A stretch of 64,000 nt of DNA from Bacteroidales bacterium (GTDB lineage Bacteria > Bacteroidota > Bacteroidia > Bacteroidales > F082). Below the pieces are notes generated by a model, which searched no databases, was not told the origin of the DNA, and saw nothing but the letters and a program-made list of their open reading frames with translations. The position numbers and the translations under genes were made by a program. The stretch is from NCBI GenBank assembly GCA_900769945.1, contig CAAGIO010000022.1:155798-219797 (forward strand), in the 5' to 3' direction. This document shows, piece by piece, positions 42,912-51,287 of this stretch (its first letter is position 1; each line of letters opens with the position of its first letter).

Positions 42912-43739
42912 ATGAGTGAAAAATGGGAAATATACGCAGATTGGAACCCGTGGCATGGCTGCACAAAGATTAGCCCGGGCTGCAAATATTGCTATGTCTA
43001 TCGTCAAGATGCCATGTATGGAAGCGATACGGCGAGCGATATTGCAAGGAAGACAGCCAATTTCAACCTTCCGGTGAAGAGAAAACGTGACAAGACTTAT
43101 AAAATCCCGCCGGGGAAAATCATCTTCACCTGTTTCACCTCCGACTTCCTGTTGAAAGACGCTGACGAGTGGAGGCCTGAATGCTGGGCTATGATGAAGC
43201 AGCGCAGCGACTGCCTCTTTTATTTCTTCACAAAGAGAATCGACAGGTTGGAGTGCTGCCTGCCTCCCGACTGGGGCGACGGCTATGACAATGTGCTCAT
43301 CGGCTGCACCGTCGAAAACCAAGCAATGGCTGACTACAGACTACCTATCTTTAAGTCGCTGCCTATCAAACACAAATCCATCATTGTCTCCCCTATGCTG
43401 GAAAAAATGGACATCTCCCGCTATCTTGACGATACTATCGAGGAAGTCGCCGTGGGTGGCGAATCCGGCGTTGACGCACGCCCATGCAATTACGACTGGG
43501 TGTTAGAAATAAGAAGGGAATGTGTCGAGAAAGAAATAGCCTTCCGTTTCCATCAGACAGGCGCCAAGTTCATCAAGGACGGGAAAATGTATAGGATTAT
43601 GCGCCGATTCCAACTCAGCCAAGCCCATAAGGCAAATATTGATTACCTTATAGGCGATTATTTCGTCCCAATAAAGCCTTGGAACAAATGGAAAGAGTCT
43701 GATTATCACCTTAATTTCGACTGCCAAGACGAGATTTGA
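42912..43739 (+). CDS. DUF5131 (Gp37/Gp68-like) radical-SAM-like protein
   Basis: A 275-residue protein of the DUF5131 family, seen in phages and bacterial islands. The N terminus WEIYADWNPWHGCTKISPGCKYCYV has Cys17, Cys24 and Cys27 (C-x6-C-x2-C), an iron-sulfur pattern like that of radical SAM enzymes with altered spacing. FTCFTSDFLLKDADEWRPECW, FYFFTKRIDRL and AVGGESGVDARPCNYDWV are further family motifs. The reaction is unknown. It is a lone gene between glmS and feoB with no phage genes nearby, so it is probably an established chromosomal gene. Confidence 0.85.
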   Translation: MSEKWEIYADWNPWHGCTKISPGCKYCYVYRQDAMYGSDTASDIARKTANFNLPVKRKRDKTYKIPPGKIIFTCFTSDFLLKDADEWRPECWAMMKQRSDCLFYFFTKRIDRLECCLPPDWGDGYDNVLIGCTVENQAMADYRLPIFKSLPIKHKSIIVSPMLEKMDISRYLDDTIEEVAVGGESGVDARPCNYDWVLEIRRECVEKEIAFRFHQTGAKFIKDGKMYRIMRRFQLSQAHKANIDYLIGDYFVPIKPWNKWKESDYHLNFDCQDEI

Positions 43740-43791
43740 AAACTATATTTGTAATTATTCCAAATAAAGCCTCTCTATTAAAAGAAAAGTG

Positions 43792-43799
43792 TATTTTTG
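43792..43799 (+). promoter_or_regulatory. -7 promoter box of feoB
   Basis: TATTTTTG, 20 bases before the ATG. No Fur-box-like palindrome was recognised. Confidence 0.6.
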
Positions 43800-43819
43800 C
43801 ACATTAAAATTGAAACGCT

Positions 43820-45904
43820 ATGAGCAATAATATTTGTGGTGGCAATTGCGATATCTGTATGCAGGGCGCGGGTTCTGCAAAGAAGCCTCTAAATAAAAAT
43901 TTACATATTTGCGTTGTGGGTATGTCGGGAAGCGGACAAGACTCCTTGTTGCGGCAGCTTGTAGATGCAAACGATAGTGCAGCCGGCGCATCGGTGAACA
44001 ATCAAAGGTGCAGGCTTAAGTTCTCTGCAATAAGTGACGAATCGGAAAATGTTGACATTCAAGTTGTTGCGCGAAAAGTAGCAGGTTTTGTCGGAGACAA
44101 TAATCCTGATTTAATCCTAAATATCGTTGATTCTAAACATTTAGAGCAAAGTCTTCAGCTCACTACGCTTCTCATTGATATGCACTGCCACATGGTCGTT
44201 GCCTTGAATAATTACAATTCTCTTCTTTCCACAAAACATTCCGTTGATTATGAGCAGCTTGGTAAGATGATGGGGTTCAGGGCTTATCCTACCGACAGTA
44301 AAGACGGCTCTGGCGTTAAAAGTCTTTTAAACCTGATAATCAATGCGGCGGTAAACAATGAGGGGGTTAAGCACACGCATGTGCCATACGGACAGGACCT
44401 TGAGAAGTCGATAGCGAGGATTGAGGGCTGCATTGGTGAGTCGAGGCTAAAGGTTTATGACAGCCGCTATCTTGCTGTTAGGCTTTTAGAGGATATGGAA
44501 GACGCGCGCCATCTGCTTGGTGACGTTGCAGACGATGTGGTGGCTGTCGCAGAAAATGAGACAAAGTCGCTCTTGAGGGAGTTCAAACTTGAACCCGCCA
44601 AGCTACTTTCAGATGCGAGGAAGGGATTCGTCCACGGAGCGTTGACGGAGACTTTGATTCATAGTGATGACAACAGTGACCACACTTTTATTCAGAAGAT
44701 TGATGCTCTTCTCACCAACAAATGGTTAGGGCTGCCTCTGCTTCTCGGAATATTGTTCCTTGTCTTCCAAGCGACGTTCGTGTTGGGCGCCTATCCTCAA
44801 GAATGGATAGACAATGGGGTGAACCTTGTGGCAGAATGGCTCCGTACGACACTCCCAGAAGGTATTCTCAGCAGCATGCTTGTCGATGGGGTGGTTATGG
44901 GCGTCGGGGCGGTACTTGCGTTTCTGCCGAACATCATTATCTTATTCTTCTTCCTCTCGATGCTTGAAGACTCCGGATATATGTCGCGGGCTGCCTTCGT
45001 GATGGACAAGATAATGCACGTCATTGGGCTTCACGGACGCTCTTTCATCCCGATGCTGATAGGTTTCGGCTGCAACGTCCCCGCAATAATGGCTGCGAGG
45101 TCTATTGAGAATAGGAAAGACCGCATTCTCACTATGCTGATGATTCCTTTCATGTCGTGTTCGGCCCGACTACCCGTGTATATGCTCTTCGTGTCAGCTT
45201 TCTTCAGCAACTATAAGGCTTTAGTGATGATGTCGATATATGTCATAGGGATAGTGTTCTCCATTGTCTTTGCTTTTGTTATGAAGCGCACGAGATATTT
45301 CAGGCAGGAGGAGGCCGACTACGTGTCGGAGTTGCCGCCGTTCAGGAAGCCCACATGGAGGAACACGGGGGCGCACATCTGGGAACGCACCTCCGATTAT
45401 CTGAAGAAGATTTCCACTGTGATACTCGCCTCTTCTGTGATAATATGGGCTTTAGAGTTCTTCCCCGCCGATGCCACTAATAATGGGGAGCACAAGGAGA
45501 AGTCGTATCTCGCAATGGTGGGGCGTGCCTTGGAGCCGGTGATGCGCCCTGTCGGCTTCGACTGGAAGATGAATGTCTGCATCTTGACGGGGCTCCCAGC
45601 AAAAGAAGCCATCGTCAGCACCATGGGAATTCTCTATCACGTTGATGATGAGAAAGGTTTCGCTTCACTCGTAAAAGCAATGAGGGACGATGTCTATACC
45701 GATGGGCCAAGGGCTGGGCAACATGTCTTCACTCCCGCTGTGAGCTGGGCGTTCATGATTTTCGTACTGCTTTATTTCCCCTGCATCGCCACAATATCGA
45801 CATTAAGGAGGGAGGCAGGACCGAAATGGGCGGCGTTCACGGTGGTGCACTCACTCGTCATAGCATGGGTGTCGGCATTCCTCATCTTCCAGCTTTTCGG
45901 TTAG
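43820..45904 (+). CDS. FeoB-family iron transporter with degenerate G domain
   Basis: A 694-residue FeoB homologue. The transporter half is canonical: eight or so membrane segments, with gate motifs GFGCNVPAIMAARSIENRKDR and PFMSCSARLPVYMLF and a second gate GLPAKEAIVSTMGIL. The N-terminal G domain keeps its outline (LILNIVDSKHLEQSLQL, MVVALNNYN) but has lost nucleotide-binding residues. G1 is GMSGSGQD (34-41) instead of GxxxxGKT, no DxPG G3 motif is present, and G4 is NNYN (130-133) instead of NxxD. Before it, CGGNCDIC places Cys6, Cys10 and Cys13 in a C-x3-C-x2-C pattern. No FeoA is fused or adjacent. The 3' end overlaps the acyltransferase gene by 23 bases. Confidence 0.88.
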   Translation: MSNNICGGNCDICMQGAGSAKKPLNKNLHICVVGMSGSGQDSLLRQLVDANDSAAGASVNNQRCRLKFSAISDESENVDIQVVARKVAGFVGDNNPDLILNIVDSKHLEQSLQLTTLLIDMHCHMVVALNNYNSLLSTKHSVDYEQLGKMMGFRAYPTDSKDGSGVKSLLNLIINAAVNNEGVKHTHVPYGQDLEKSIARIEGCIGESRLKVYDSRYLAVRLLEDMEDARHLLGDVADDVVAVAENETKSLLREFKLEPAKLLSDARKGFVHGALTETLIHSDDNSDHTFIQKIDALLTNKWLGLPLLLGILFLVFQATFVLGAYPQEWIDNGVNLVAEWLRTTLPEGILSSMLVDGVVMGVGAVLAFLPNIIILFFFLSMLEDSGYMSRAAFVMDKIMHVIGLHGRSFIPMLIGFGCNVPAIMAARSIENRKDRILTMLMIPFMSCSARLPVYMLFVSAFFSNYKALVMMSIYVIGIVFSIVFAFVMKRTRYFRQEEADYVSELPPFRKPTWRNTGAHIWERTSDYLKKISTVILASSVIIWALEFFPADATNNGEHKEKSYLAMVGRALEPVMRPVGFDWKMNVCILTGLPAKEAIVSTMGILYHVDDEKGFASLVKAMRDDVYTDGPRAGQHVFTPAVSWAFMIFVLLYFPCIATISTLRREAGPKWAAFTVVHSLVIAWVSAFLIFQLFG

Positions 45905-47000
45905 AGGAGTCCTTGGCGCACAAATTCTTTCTGACCGGAATGTCGTAGAAACGCATGCTGAGGTATCCGGATAACAAGCTCGCTGCACCACAGATTATCA
46001 GCAGTAACTCGTTATGCGAAGCGAGAAATCCCGTGCCACTAAATATTATCCCGATATAAAGGTAGATGAATGGGTAATGTATCGCATAAAGTGGATAAGA
46101 GATGTTGCCTAATAAAGTGACGGCTCTTGCTTTATTACCTTGAGAAACAACGCACTTCGCAGATGTCATGAGTAAGACAGGAAAGAAGATAGCGATGCAA
46201 ATAAACTCATAATAAACATTATACTTCCCTATTGACGGCACTGACAGAAGCAATATTAATAAGGTGCTGCAAGCTAAGAAAACGCAGAAGCCCTTCTCTT
46301 TGTGACTTTTATTCTTAAAAATACGTATCAGGAGAAGGCCGAGGCTGAAGTCGAACGACATCCTGAGGAATCCGCCCAAAATGCTTATCCCTTCCGACGA
46401 CCAGCCGTATCCGAGGGTTCCGTATGGTCCCCAGATGCCTGTTGCAAGGAAGAGCATACCGCTTGCCACAACCCATGCCTTCAGGCTCCTTTCCGAAAAC
46501 CTGCGAAGAAGAAAGGCGTATAAGATGTTGCCGACATACTCGAAAAAGAGAGACCATAAAGGACCATCTAAGGGGAATATCTCTGTGTTGCCTCTCACGT
46601 CGAAAGCCTGAGGTGAGGGGAGGAGTAATAATGATAATAGGAAGGAAATGGCTATTGCCAAGCCACCCGGAAATGTGGAGTCCCACCGCATTGCTCCTTG
46701 TGCGACGAACACCACTAACCCTAACACCACTCCCAAAATCACCATGGGATGAAGCCGAATAAGACGTTTCTTGAAAAACTTTAAGTAAGACATCGTATCC
46801 CATTCATTATTATAGGCATATCCCATCACAAATCCAGATAAGATGAGGAAGAAGTCAACGGCGAGGAACCCGTGGAAGAGCATCTGTTCCGGCTTGTTCT
46901 GACTAAATGCAATGGCCTCGAAAAGGTGATAAAGGAGGACCATCAGGGCGGCGACCCCTCTCATGCCGTCAAGGCAGATGAAACGCTTTCTTGTATCCAT
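45882..47000 (-). CDS. Acyltransferase family 3 membrane protein (OafA-like)
   Basis: A 372-residue membrane protein with about ten hydrophobic segments. The family start FICLDGMRGVAALMVLLYHL (usually LDxLRGxAxxxVxxxH) holds the catalytic-site His, followed by FLAVDFFLILSGFVMGY and RLIRLHPMVILG. It would O-acylate a sugar of LPS or another surface glycan. The arrangement, convergent with feoB and downstream of the AEC transporter on the same strand by 9 bases, suggests a two-gene transcript with that gene. Confidence 0.9.
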   Translation of the reverse strand: MDTRKRFICLDGMRGVAALMVLLYHLFEAIAFSQNKPEQMLFHGFLAVDFFLILSGFVMGYAYNNEWDTMSYLKFFKKRLIRLHPMVILGVVLGLVVFVAQGAMRWDSTFPGGLAIAISFLLSLLLLPSPQAFDVRGNTEIFPLDGPLWSLFFEYVGNILYAFLLRRFSERSLKAWVVASGMLFLATGIWGPYGTLGYGWSSEGISILGGFLRMSFDFSLGLLLIRIFKNKSHKEKGFCVFLACSTLLILLLSVPSIGKYNVYYEFICIAIFFPVLLMTSAKCVVSQGNKARAVTLLGNISYPLYAIHYPFIYLYIGIIFSGTGFLASHNELLLIICGAASLLSGYLSMRFYDIPVRKNLCAKDSSNRKAGR

Positions 47001-47009
47001 GGCGAGTTT

Positions 47010-47963
47010 CTATATCAGCGATGCGAGATGAAGTATGAAAATCCAGCCTGTCAGTGTGATGATGGAGAAAAGTGTCGTAAGCACAATGATGCTTGATGTC
47101 AGCACCTCGTCGTTACCCATCGCCTTGGCCATGATGAAGCTTGTCACCGTAGTGGGAGAGGCGAGTAGCACGAGTATTGAGACGAGCTCCTGATAGCGGA
47201 AGCCGAGCATGATAGCGAACGGAAGGAACACCGCAGGCAGCGCGATGAGCTTGATGAAGGTGGCAAGCAACGCAGGCTTGATTTTCTTTATCGCCTTTCC
47301 TCCCTCGAAACTCGCACCTACACATATCAATGCGAATGGAGTGGCTGTCTGCGCTATACCGTTAATCGTCCTGTCAATAACCTGAGGATAGTCCATCTCT
47401 AATAACGATGACAACAAACCGAGGATGACACCCCAGATGATAGGGTTCTTCGCAATGTTGACCATGGCTTTCTTTATCACCGCCCTCTTGTCACCTTTAT
47501 CATTGTCCTTCATACCTTTAAATGTAAGGACCAGAACGGAGTACGAGTTAAAAAGCGGCACTACGCCAACAATCATCATGGGAGCCATGCCGGCACTGTC
47601 GTACATGTTCTCGATAAAGGCAATGCCAAGGACCGCCGCACTGCTTCTGAACGCACCCTGAATAAAAGCTCCTTTCTCACTCTCCTCCTTCATGAAGATC
47701 TCCGTTAATATCCATATCAACGCGACCATGACGGTGGTAACAACCATGCAGTAAATCAAAAGGTTGAAACTGAAGTTGTTATGAAAATCAACGGAGTTAA
47801 GGTCCTTGAACAATAATACCGGAAGTCCTATCTTAAAGACATAATCGTTGGCCTTGATGGTAAAGCTCTCATCAATGATTCCAACCCTTCTGATAACCCA
47901 TCCAATTATCATTATCAGGAATATGGGCATTGTAGCATTTACGCTGAAAATCAGACTGTTCAC
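47010..47963 (-). CDS. AEC-family transporter
   Basis: A 317-residue membrane protein with about ten segments, of the auxin-efflux-carrier family. Features include ATMPIFLIMIIGWVIRRVGIID at the N terminus, the central NPIIWGVILGLLSSLL and the discontinuous-helix segments GASFEGGKAIKKIKPALLATFIKLIALPAVFLPFA and LASPTTVTSFIMAKAMGND. Bacterial members transport carboxylates such as malate or malonate; the substrate here is unknown. It precedes the acyltransferase gene. Confidence 0.88.
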   Translation of the reverse strand: MNSLIFSVNATMPIFLIMIIGWVIRRVGIIDESFTIKANDYVFKIGLPVLLFKDLNSVDFHNNFSFNLLIYCMVVTTVMVALIWILTEIFMKEESEKGAFIQGAFRSSAAVLGIAFIENMYDSAGMAPMMIVGVVPLFNSYSVLVLTFKGMKDNDKGDKRAVIKKAMVNIAKNPIIWGVILGLLSSLLEMDYPQVIDRTINGIAQTATPFALICVGASFEGGKAIKKIKPALLATFIKLIALPAVFLPFAIMLGFRYQELVSILVLLASPTTVTSFIMAKAMGNDEVLTSSIIVLTTLFSIITLTGWIFILHLASLI

Positions 47964-47991
47964 AATGTTTTGACTTAAAAATTTTAAAGTG

Positions 47992-47999
47992 CAAAATTA
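47992..47999 (-). promoter_or_regulatory. -7 promoter box of the AEC transporter gene
   Basis: Minus-strand TAATTTTG, 28 bases before the start codon. Confidence 0.5.
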
Positions 48000-48230
48000 T
48001 ACATTTTTCAAATAGAAATTACACAAAGGAGATATTTAGGTGGCAAATCCCTCATGCCGAAATGAAAGGCACGGAAAAGTAATCGCTATGACGGTTATTA
48101 TATTGTTTATCAATCATTTATCTTTAATCATTGAAACAAAATGTCTTCTGCATTATGTGTCTTGCAAAGGTCTGATTTCTATTTTTTATTCAAACCCGCA
48201 TAGGAACTATATTTTCTGATGCCGATTATC

Positions 48231-48260
48231 TTTGCCACTTGCGATTCTTTTGTATCTTTG
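48231..48260 (+). promoter_or_regulatory. Promoter of the nitroreductase gene
   Basis: TTTG (48231-48234), an 18-base spacer and TATCTTTG (48253-48260), 12 bases before the ATG at 48273. Confidence 0.7.
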
Positions 48261-48272
48261 CAAAAAAAAATC

Positions 48273-48905
48273 ATGGCAGACGGATATATAGAAAAGAAGA
48301 TGGAGGATTTTAAATCTAACTCCCGGAAGGTCAATGTGAAACATCATTCTTTAGATGCGTTGATGGAGAAAAACCGCAGTTACAGGGGATACGACAAGAA
48401 TTATGTGGTAAAGAAGGAGATGTTGGAGCGGATAGTGAACGTGAACACGAAGATTGCGTCGGCAAAGAACCAGCAGGTGCTTCGTTTCAGGCTTGTCACA
48501 AAGGGTGAGGATGCTGACTTCATCTTAGAGAACATCAAACTCGGAGGTATGTTGCCGGAGCTTCATCTTCCATTTCCGGGCACGGAGCCGGAGTCGTTCA
48601 TAATCGTATGTTCAACAGTGCCAGAGACTAAGTTCGTTGATATAGACCTTGGAATCTCACTTCAGAGCATGTCGCTGAAGGCAACAGAGATGGGGCTTAA
48701 CGGCATTGTGATATGCGCTTTCAACAAGGCGAAGATAACGGAACATTTCGACCTGCCGTTCGAGCCTCTCGCAATACTTGCTATAGGGAAAGGCTCGGAA
48801 GAAATCAAGCTTGTTAAGACAGGAAAAGACGCGAGCAGGGCATATTATAGAGAAGACGGTGTTCATTATGTTCCTAAAGTGATACTTCAGGATATAATGA
48901 TTTAA
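48273..48905 (+). CDS. Nitroreductase-family flavoprotein
   Basis: A 210-residue FMN-dependent nitroreductase-fold protein. It has LDALMEKNRSYRGYDKNYVV (the RRSxRxY-type FMN-binding start), KIASAKNQQVLRFRLV, and a C-terminal GLNGIVICAFNKAKITEHFDLPFEPLAILAIGKG. Such enzymes reduce nitro groups, quinones or flavins with NAD(P)H; the physiological substrate is unknown. The ATG at 48273 (MADGYIEKK) follows the promoter; a second Met at 48300 is possible. Confidence 0.85.
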   Translation: MADGYIEKKMEDFKSNSRKVNVKHHSLDALMEKNRSYRGYDKNYVVKKEMLERIVNVNTKIASAKNQQVLRFRLVTKGEDADFILENIKLGGMLPELHLPFPGTEPESFIIVCSTVPETKFVDIDLGISLQSMSLKATEMGLNGIVICAFNKAKITEHFDLPFEPLAILAIGKGSEEIKLVKTGKDASRAYYREDGVHYVPKVILQDIMI

Positions 48906-48923
48906 TTATTGAATACCAATAAA

Positions 48924-50246
48924 TTACTCTATACCTCTCAAGTCTTTATAAAGCTGAACAGCGTATAAGTCGGTCATATTAGAGATGAAGTCGAGAACAA
49001 CCTGAATCCTCGAATAAGTGTCATCGTTATCGGTCATGAATTGTTCCGGGACGAGGGAGAGGAGCCGTTTATTATAGGAGTTGTCGGGTTTCAGTACGGC
49101 ATGGACGAAGTCGTCAAGAAGGCTGCCTATGATGTTGAAGCCGGTGACTTCTATCTTGACCACCGAAGGGTGGCGGTAGATGTTCTTTTTTGAGAATTCC
49201 CGGCAGTTCTCCATGGCGGTTTTTTCATAATCGGGAAGGTGGGAGATGAGGCTGTTGGAGAAGGAGCCTTCCATGATAAGGTCATAATTAGCTACGAACA
49301 CTTTCGACACGCAGTCAACGAGTTTGTTAATCACTGTTGCTCTAAGGAAAGCTATTCTTTCGTTTGCGTCGGTGATAGTTTGGAAGACAGTGTCGCGCCT
49401 GTCGTAGAACCATTTCTCGTCGGGGTTCTCATTGTTAAAGAAGGCGGTGAAATAATGTTCTATTTCGGATGTGCGCACTATGCCTCTTTTGTGGGCGTCT
49501 TCCATATCGAGAATGAGGTAGCAGATGTCGTCGGCGGCTTCCATCATATACGAGAGCGGGTGTCGGGCGAAGATAGGTCGCTCGTCGTCTAAGCGTTTGA
49601 TGCCGCAGCCGTTCATGACCTTGACAAAGGTGTCTAATTCGGAGTGGAACACGTTGTATTTCTTCCTGTTACCATTGTCATGCGATGGGTAGGGGTATTT
49701 TATCAGAGAGGCGAGTGAGGCATAAGTCAGGGACATCCCGCCTTGTCTTCTGCCTTTGAACTGATGTGTCAGCTGTCTGAATGCGTTAGCGTTACCCTCG
49801 AAGGAGACGAGGTCGGACCATTGTTGTTCCGGCATCAGATGTTGGAGCTCGTTACCAGCGCCGTCTTTGAAATAGGAGCTTATCGTCTCTTCACCCGAAT
49901 GTCCGAAAGGAGGGTTGCCGAGGTCGTGGGCGAGGCATGCCGTTGACACAATGGTGTCGATGTCGTATATGATGTCGCGGAAGTTGTCGCCGAAAAGGCC
50001 AACAAGTTTCTTCGACACTATTCTGGCGATGGAGCGTCCCACGCTTGCCACTTCAAGGCTGTGTGTCAGGCGGTTATGAACCATCTTACTTCCGGGAAGA
50101 GGGAAGACCTGCGTCTTGTTCTGCATCCTTCTGAAGATGTTTGAGAAAATAATCCTGTCGTAGTCTCTTTGGAACTCGTTCCTGATGTCTGCGACGTTAT
50201 GCGCCTTGTTGTCTCTGTTGGCCGAAAGAAGTTTTGTCCAATCCAT
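48924..50246 (-). CDS. dgt: dNTP triphosphohydrolase (dGTPase-type HD protein)
   Basis: A 440-residue HD-domain hydrolase. It starts with DYDRIIFSNIFRRMQNKTQVFPLPGSKMVHNRLTHSLEV, with His62 as the first metal ligand, then CLAHDLGNPPFGHSGE with His107-Asp108 and His116. It splits dNTPs, mainly dGTP, to nucleoside and triphosphate, and so tunes nucleotide pools and phage defence. It lies 9 bases downstream of tsaD on the same strand, so the two are co-transcribed. Confidence 0.93.
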   Translation of the reverse strand: MDWTKLLSANRDNKAHNVADIRNEFQRDYDRIIFSNIFRRMQNKTQVFPLPGSKMVHNRLTHSLEVASVGRSIARIVSKKLVGLFGDNFRDIIYDIDTIVSTACLAHDLGNPPFGHSGEETISSYFKDGAGNELQHLMPEQQWSDLVSFEGNANAFRQLTHQFKGRRQGGMSLTYASLASLIKYPYPSHDNGNRKKYNVFHSELDTFVKVMNGCGIKRLDDERPIFARHPLSYMMEAADDICYLILDMEDAHKRGIVRTSEIEHYFTAFFNNENPDEKWFYDRRDTVFQTITDANERIAFLRATVINKLVDCVSKVFVANYDLIMEGSFSNSLISHLPDYEKTAMENCREFSKKNIYRHPSVVKIEVTGFNIIGSLLDDFVHAVLKPDNSYNKRLLSLVPEQFMTDNDDTYSRIQVVLDFISNMTDLYAVQLYKDLRGIE

Positions 50247-50255
50247 AACGAGAAA

Positions 50256-51275
50256 TTAATAAACGGTTCTTGCGTAAGGTGTCATATCTTGGCTGGCGAA
50301 CTCGCCGCGAAGGAACTTCAGGTATCCGGCCACTCCAATCATGGCGGCGTTGTCGGTGCTGAACTTGAACTTAGGAATAAAGACGTCGAGTTTATATTTC
50401 TTTCCGGCGTCGATGAGGGCTTTTTGCAGCCCGGTGTTGGCTGACACTCCGCCTGCTATGGCGACCTGTCTTATCCCGGTGTCCTTTGCCGCCTTGATGA
50501 GTTTTTTCATCAGGGTGTCGATGATGTCCTTTTGGATAGAGGCGCATAGGTCGGCTTTGTTCTCCTCGATGAAGTTCTCGTTCTCCTTCAGCTTGTCGCG
50601 AAGGAAATATAGGAAGCTCGTCTTCAAGCCGCTGAAGCTGTAGTCGTAACCCGGAATATGCGGCTTGCTGAACTGGAAGGCGTCAGGGTTGCCCTCGTTG
50701 GCAAGTTTGTTGATGATAGGTCCTCCAGGATAGCCTAAGCCCATGATTTTCGCGGTCTTATCAAAAGCCTCACCCGCCGCGTCGTCGATGGTCTTTCCAA
50801 GAATCTCAAGGTCGAAATAGTCGTTGACCTTCATAATCTGTGTATGCCCGCCGGAGACGGTGAGGCAGAGGAAAGGAAACTGCGGAGTGGGCGTAGGATT
50901 ATCCGGCTCTTGAGCAAATAAGGCGAGGACATGGCCGTTTGTATGGTTCACCTCAATCATAGGAATGTCCATCGCAAGGGCGAAAGCCTTTGAAAATGAA
51001 GTACCTACAAGTAATGAGCCTAAAAGTCCCGGTCCACGTGTAAATGCTATTGCACTTATTTGTTTTTTTTGTATATTTGCTTGCTTTATCGCAGCTTCGA
51101 CAACGGGTATGATATTCTGCTGGTGGGCACGTGACGCGAGTTCTGGGACAACACCTCCATATTGACGGTGAACCTCTTGATTTGCAATGACATTGGACAA
51201 CACCGCAGTGCCTTTTAACACTGCTGCAGATGTATCATCACATGATGATTCGATGGCTAAAATATATTCGTTCAT
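50256..51275 (-). CDS. tsaD: tRNA N6-adenosine threonylcarbamoyltransferase
   Basis: A 339-residue ASKHA-fold enzyme that transfers threonylcarbamoyl from threonylcarbamoyl-AMP to A37 of tRNAs. Motifs are AIESSCDDTSAAVL at the N terminus, the metal ligands His111 and His115 in VNHTNGHVLALF, LTVSGGHTQI and KTIDDAAGEAFDK. The AMP substrate is made by the Sua5 homologue at 26479-27090. Its promoter (-7 TACTTTTG on the minus strand, 51293-51300) lies inside the first codons of the divergent TamB-like gene; the two start codons are separated by only 12 bases. Confidence 0.97.
   Translation of the reverse strand: MNEYILAIESSCDDTSAAVLKGTAVLSNVIANQEVHRQYGGVVPELASRAHQQNIIPVVEAAIKQANIQKKQISAIAFTRGPGLLGSLLVGTSFSKAFALAMDIPMIEVNHTNGHVLALFAQEPDNPTPTPQFPFLCLTVSGGHTQIMKVNDYFDLEILGKTIDDAAGEAFDKTAKIMGLGYPGGPIINKLANEGNPDAFQFSKPHIPGYDYSFSGLKTSFLYFLRDKLKENENFIEENKADLCASIQKDIIDTLMKKLIKAAKDTGIRQVAIAGGVSANTGLQKALIDAGKKYKLDVFIPKFKFSTDNAAMIGVAGYLKFLRGEFASQDMTPYARTVY
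51072..51079 (+). promoter_or_regulatory. Possible -7 box of the TamB-like gene
   Basis: TATATTTG on the plus strand lies inside tsaD, 208 bases before the TamB-like ATG. No better box is seen in the 12-base gap. Confidence 0.3.
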
Positions 51276-51287
51276 AATTGTAAAAGA

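Larger units (their letters stand above)
47964..48272. other. Intergenic region between AEC transporter and nitroreductase
   Basis: 309 bases holding two divergent promoters: minus-strand TAATTTTG at 47992-47999 (AEC transporter) and plus-strand TATCTTTG at 48253-48260 (nitroreductase). Between them I see AT-rich sequence without a gene or a clear hairpin. Confidence 0.6.
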
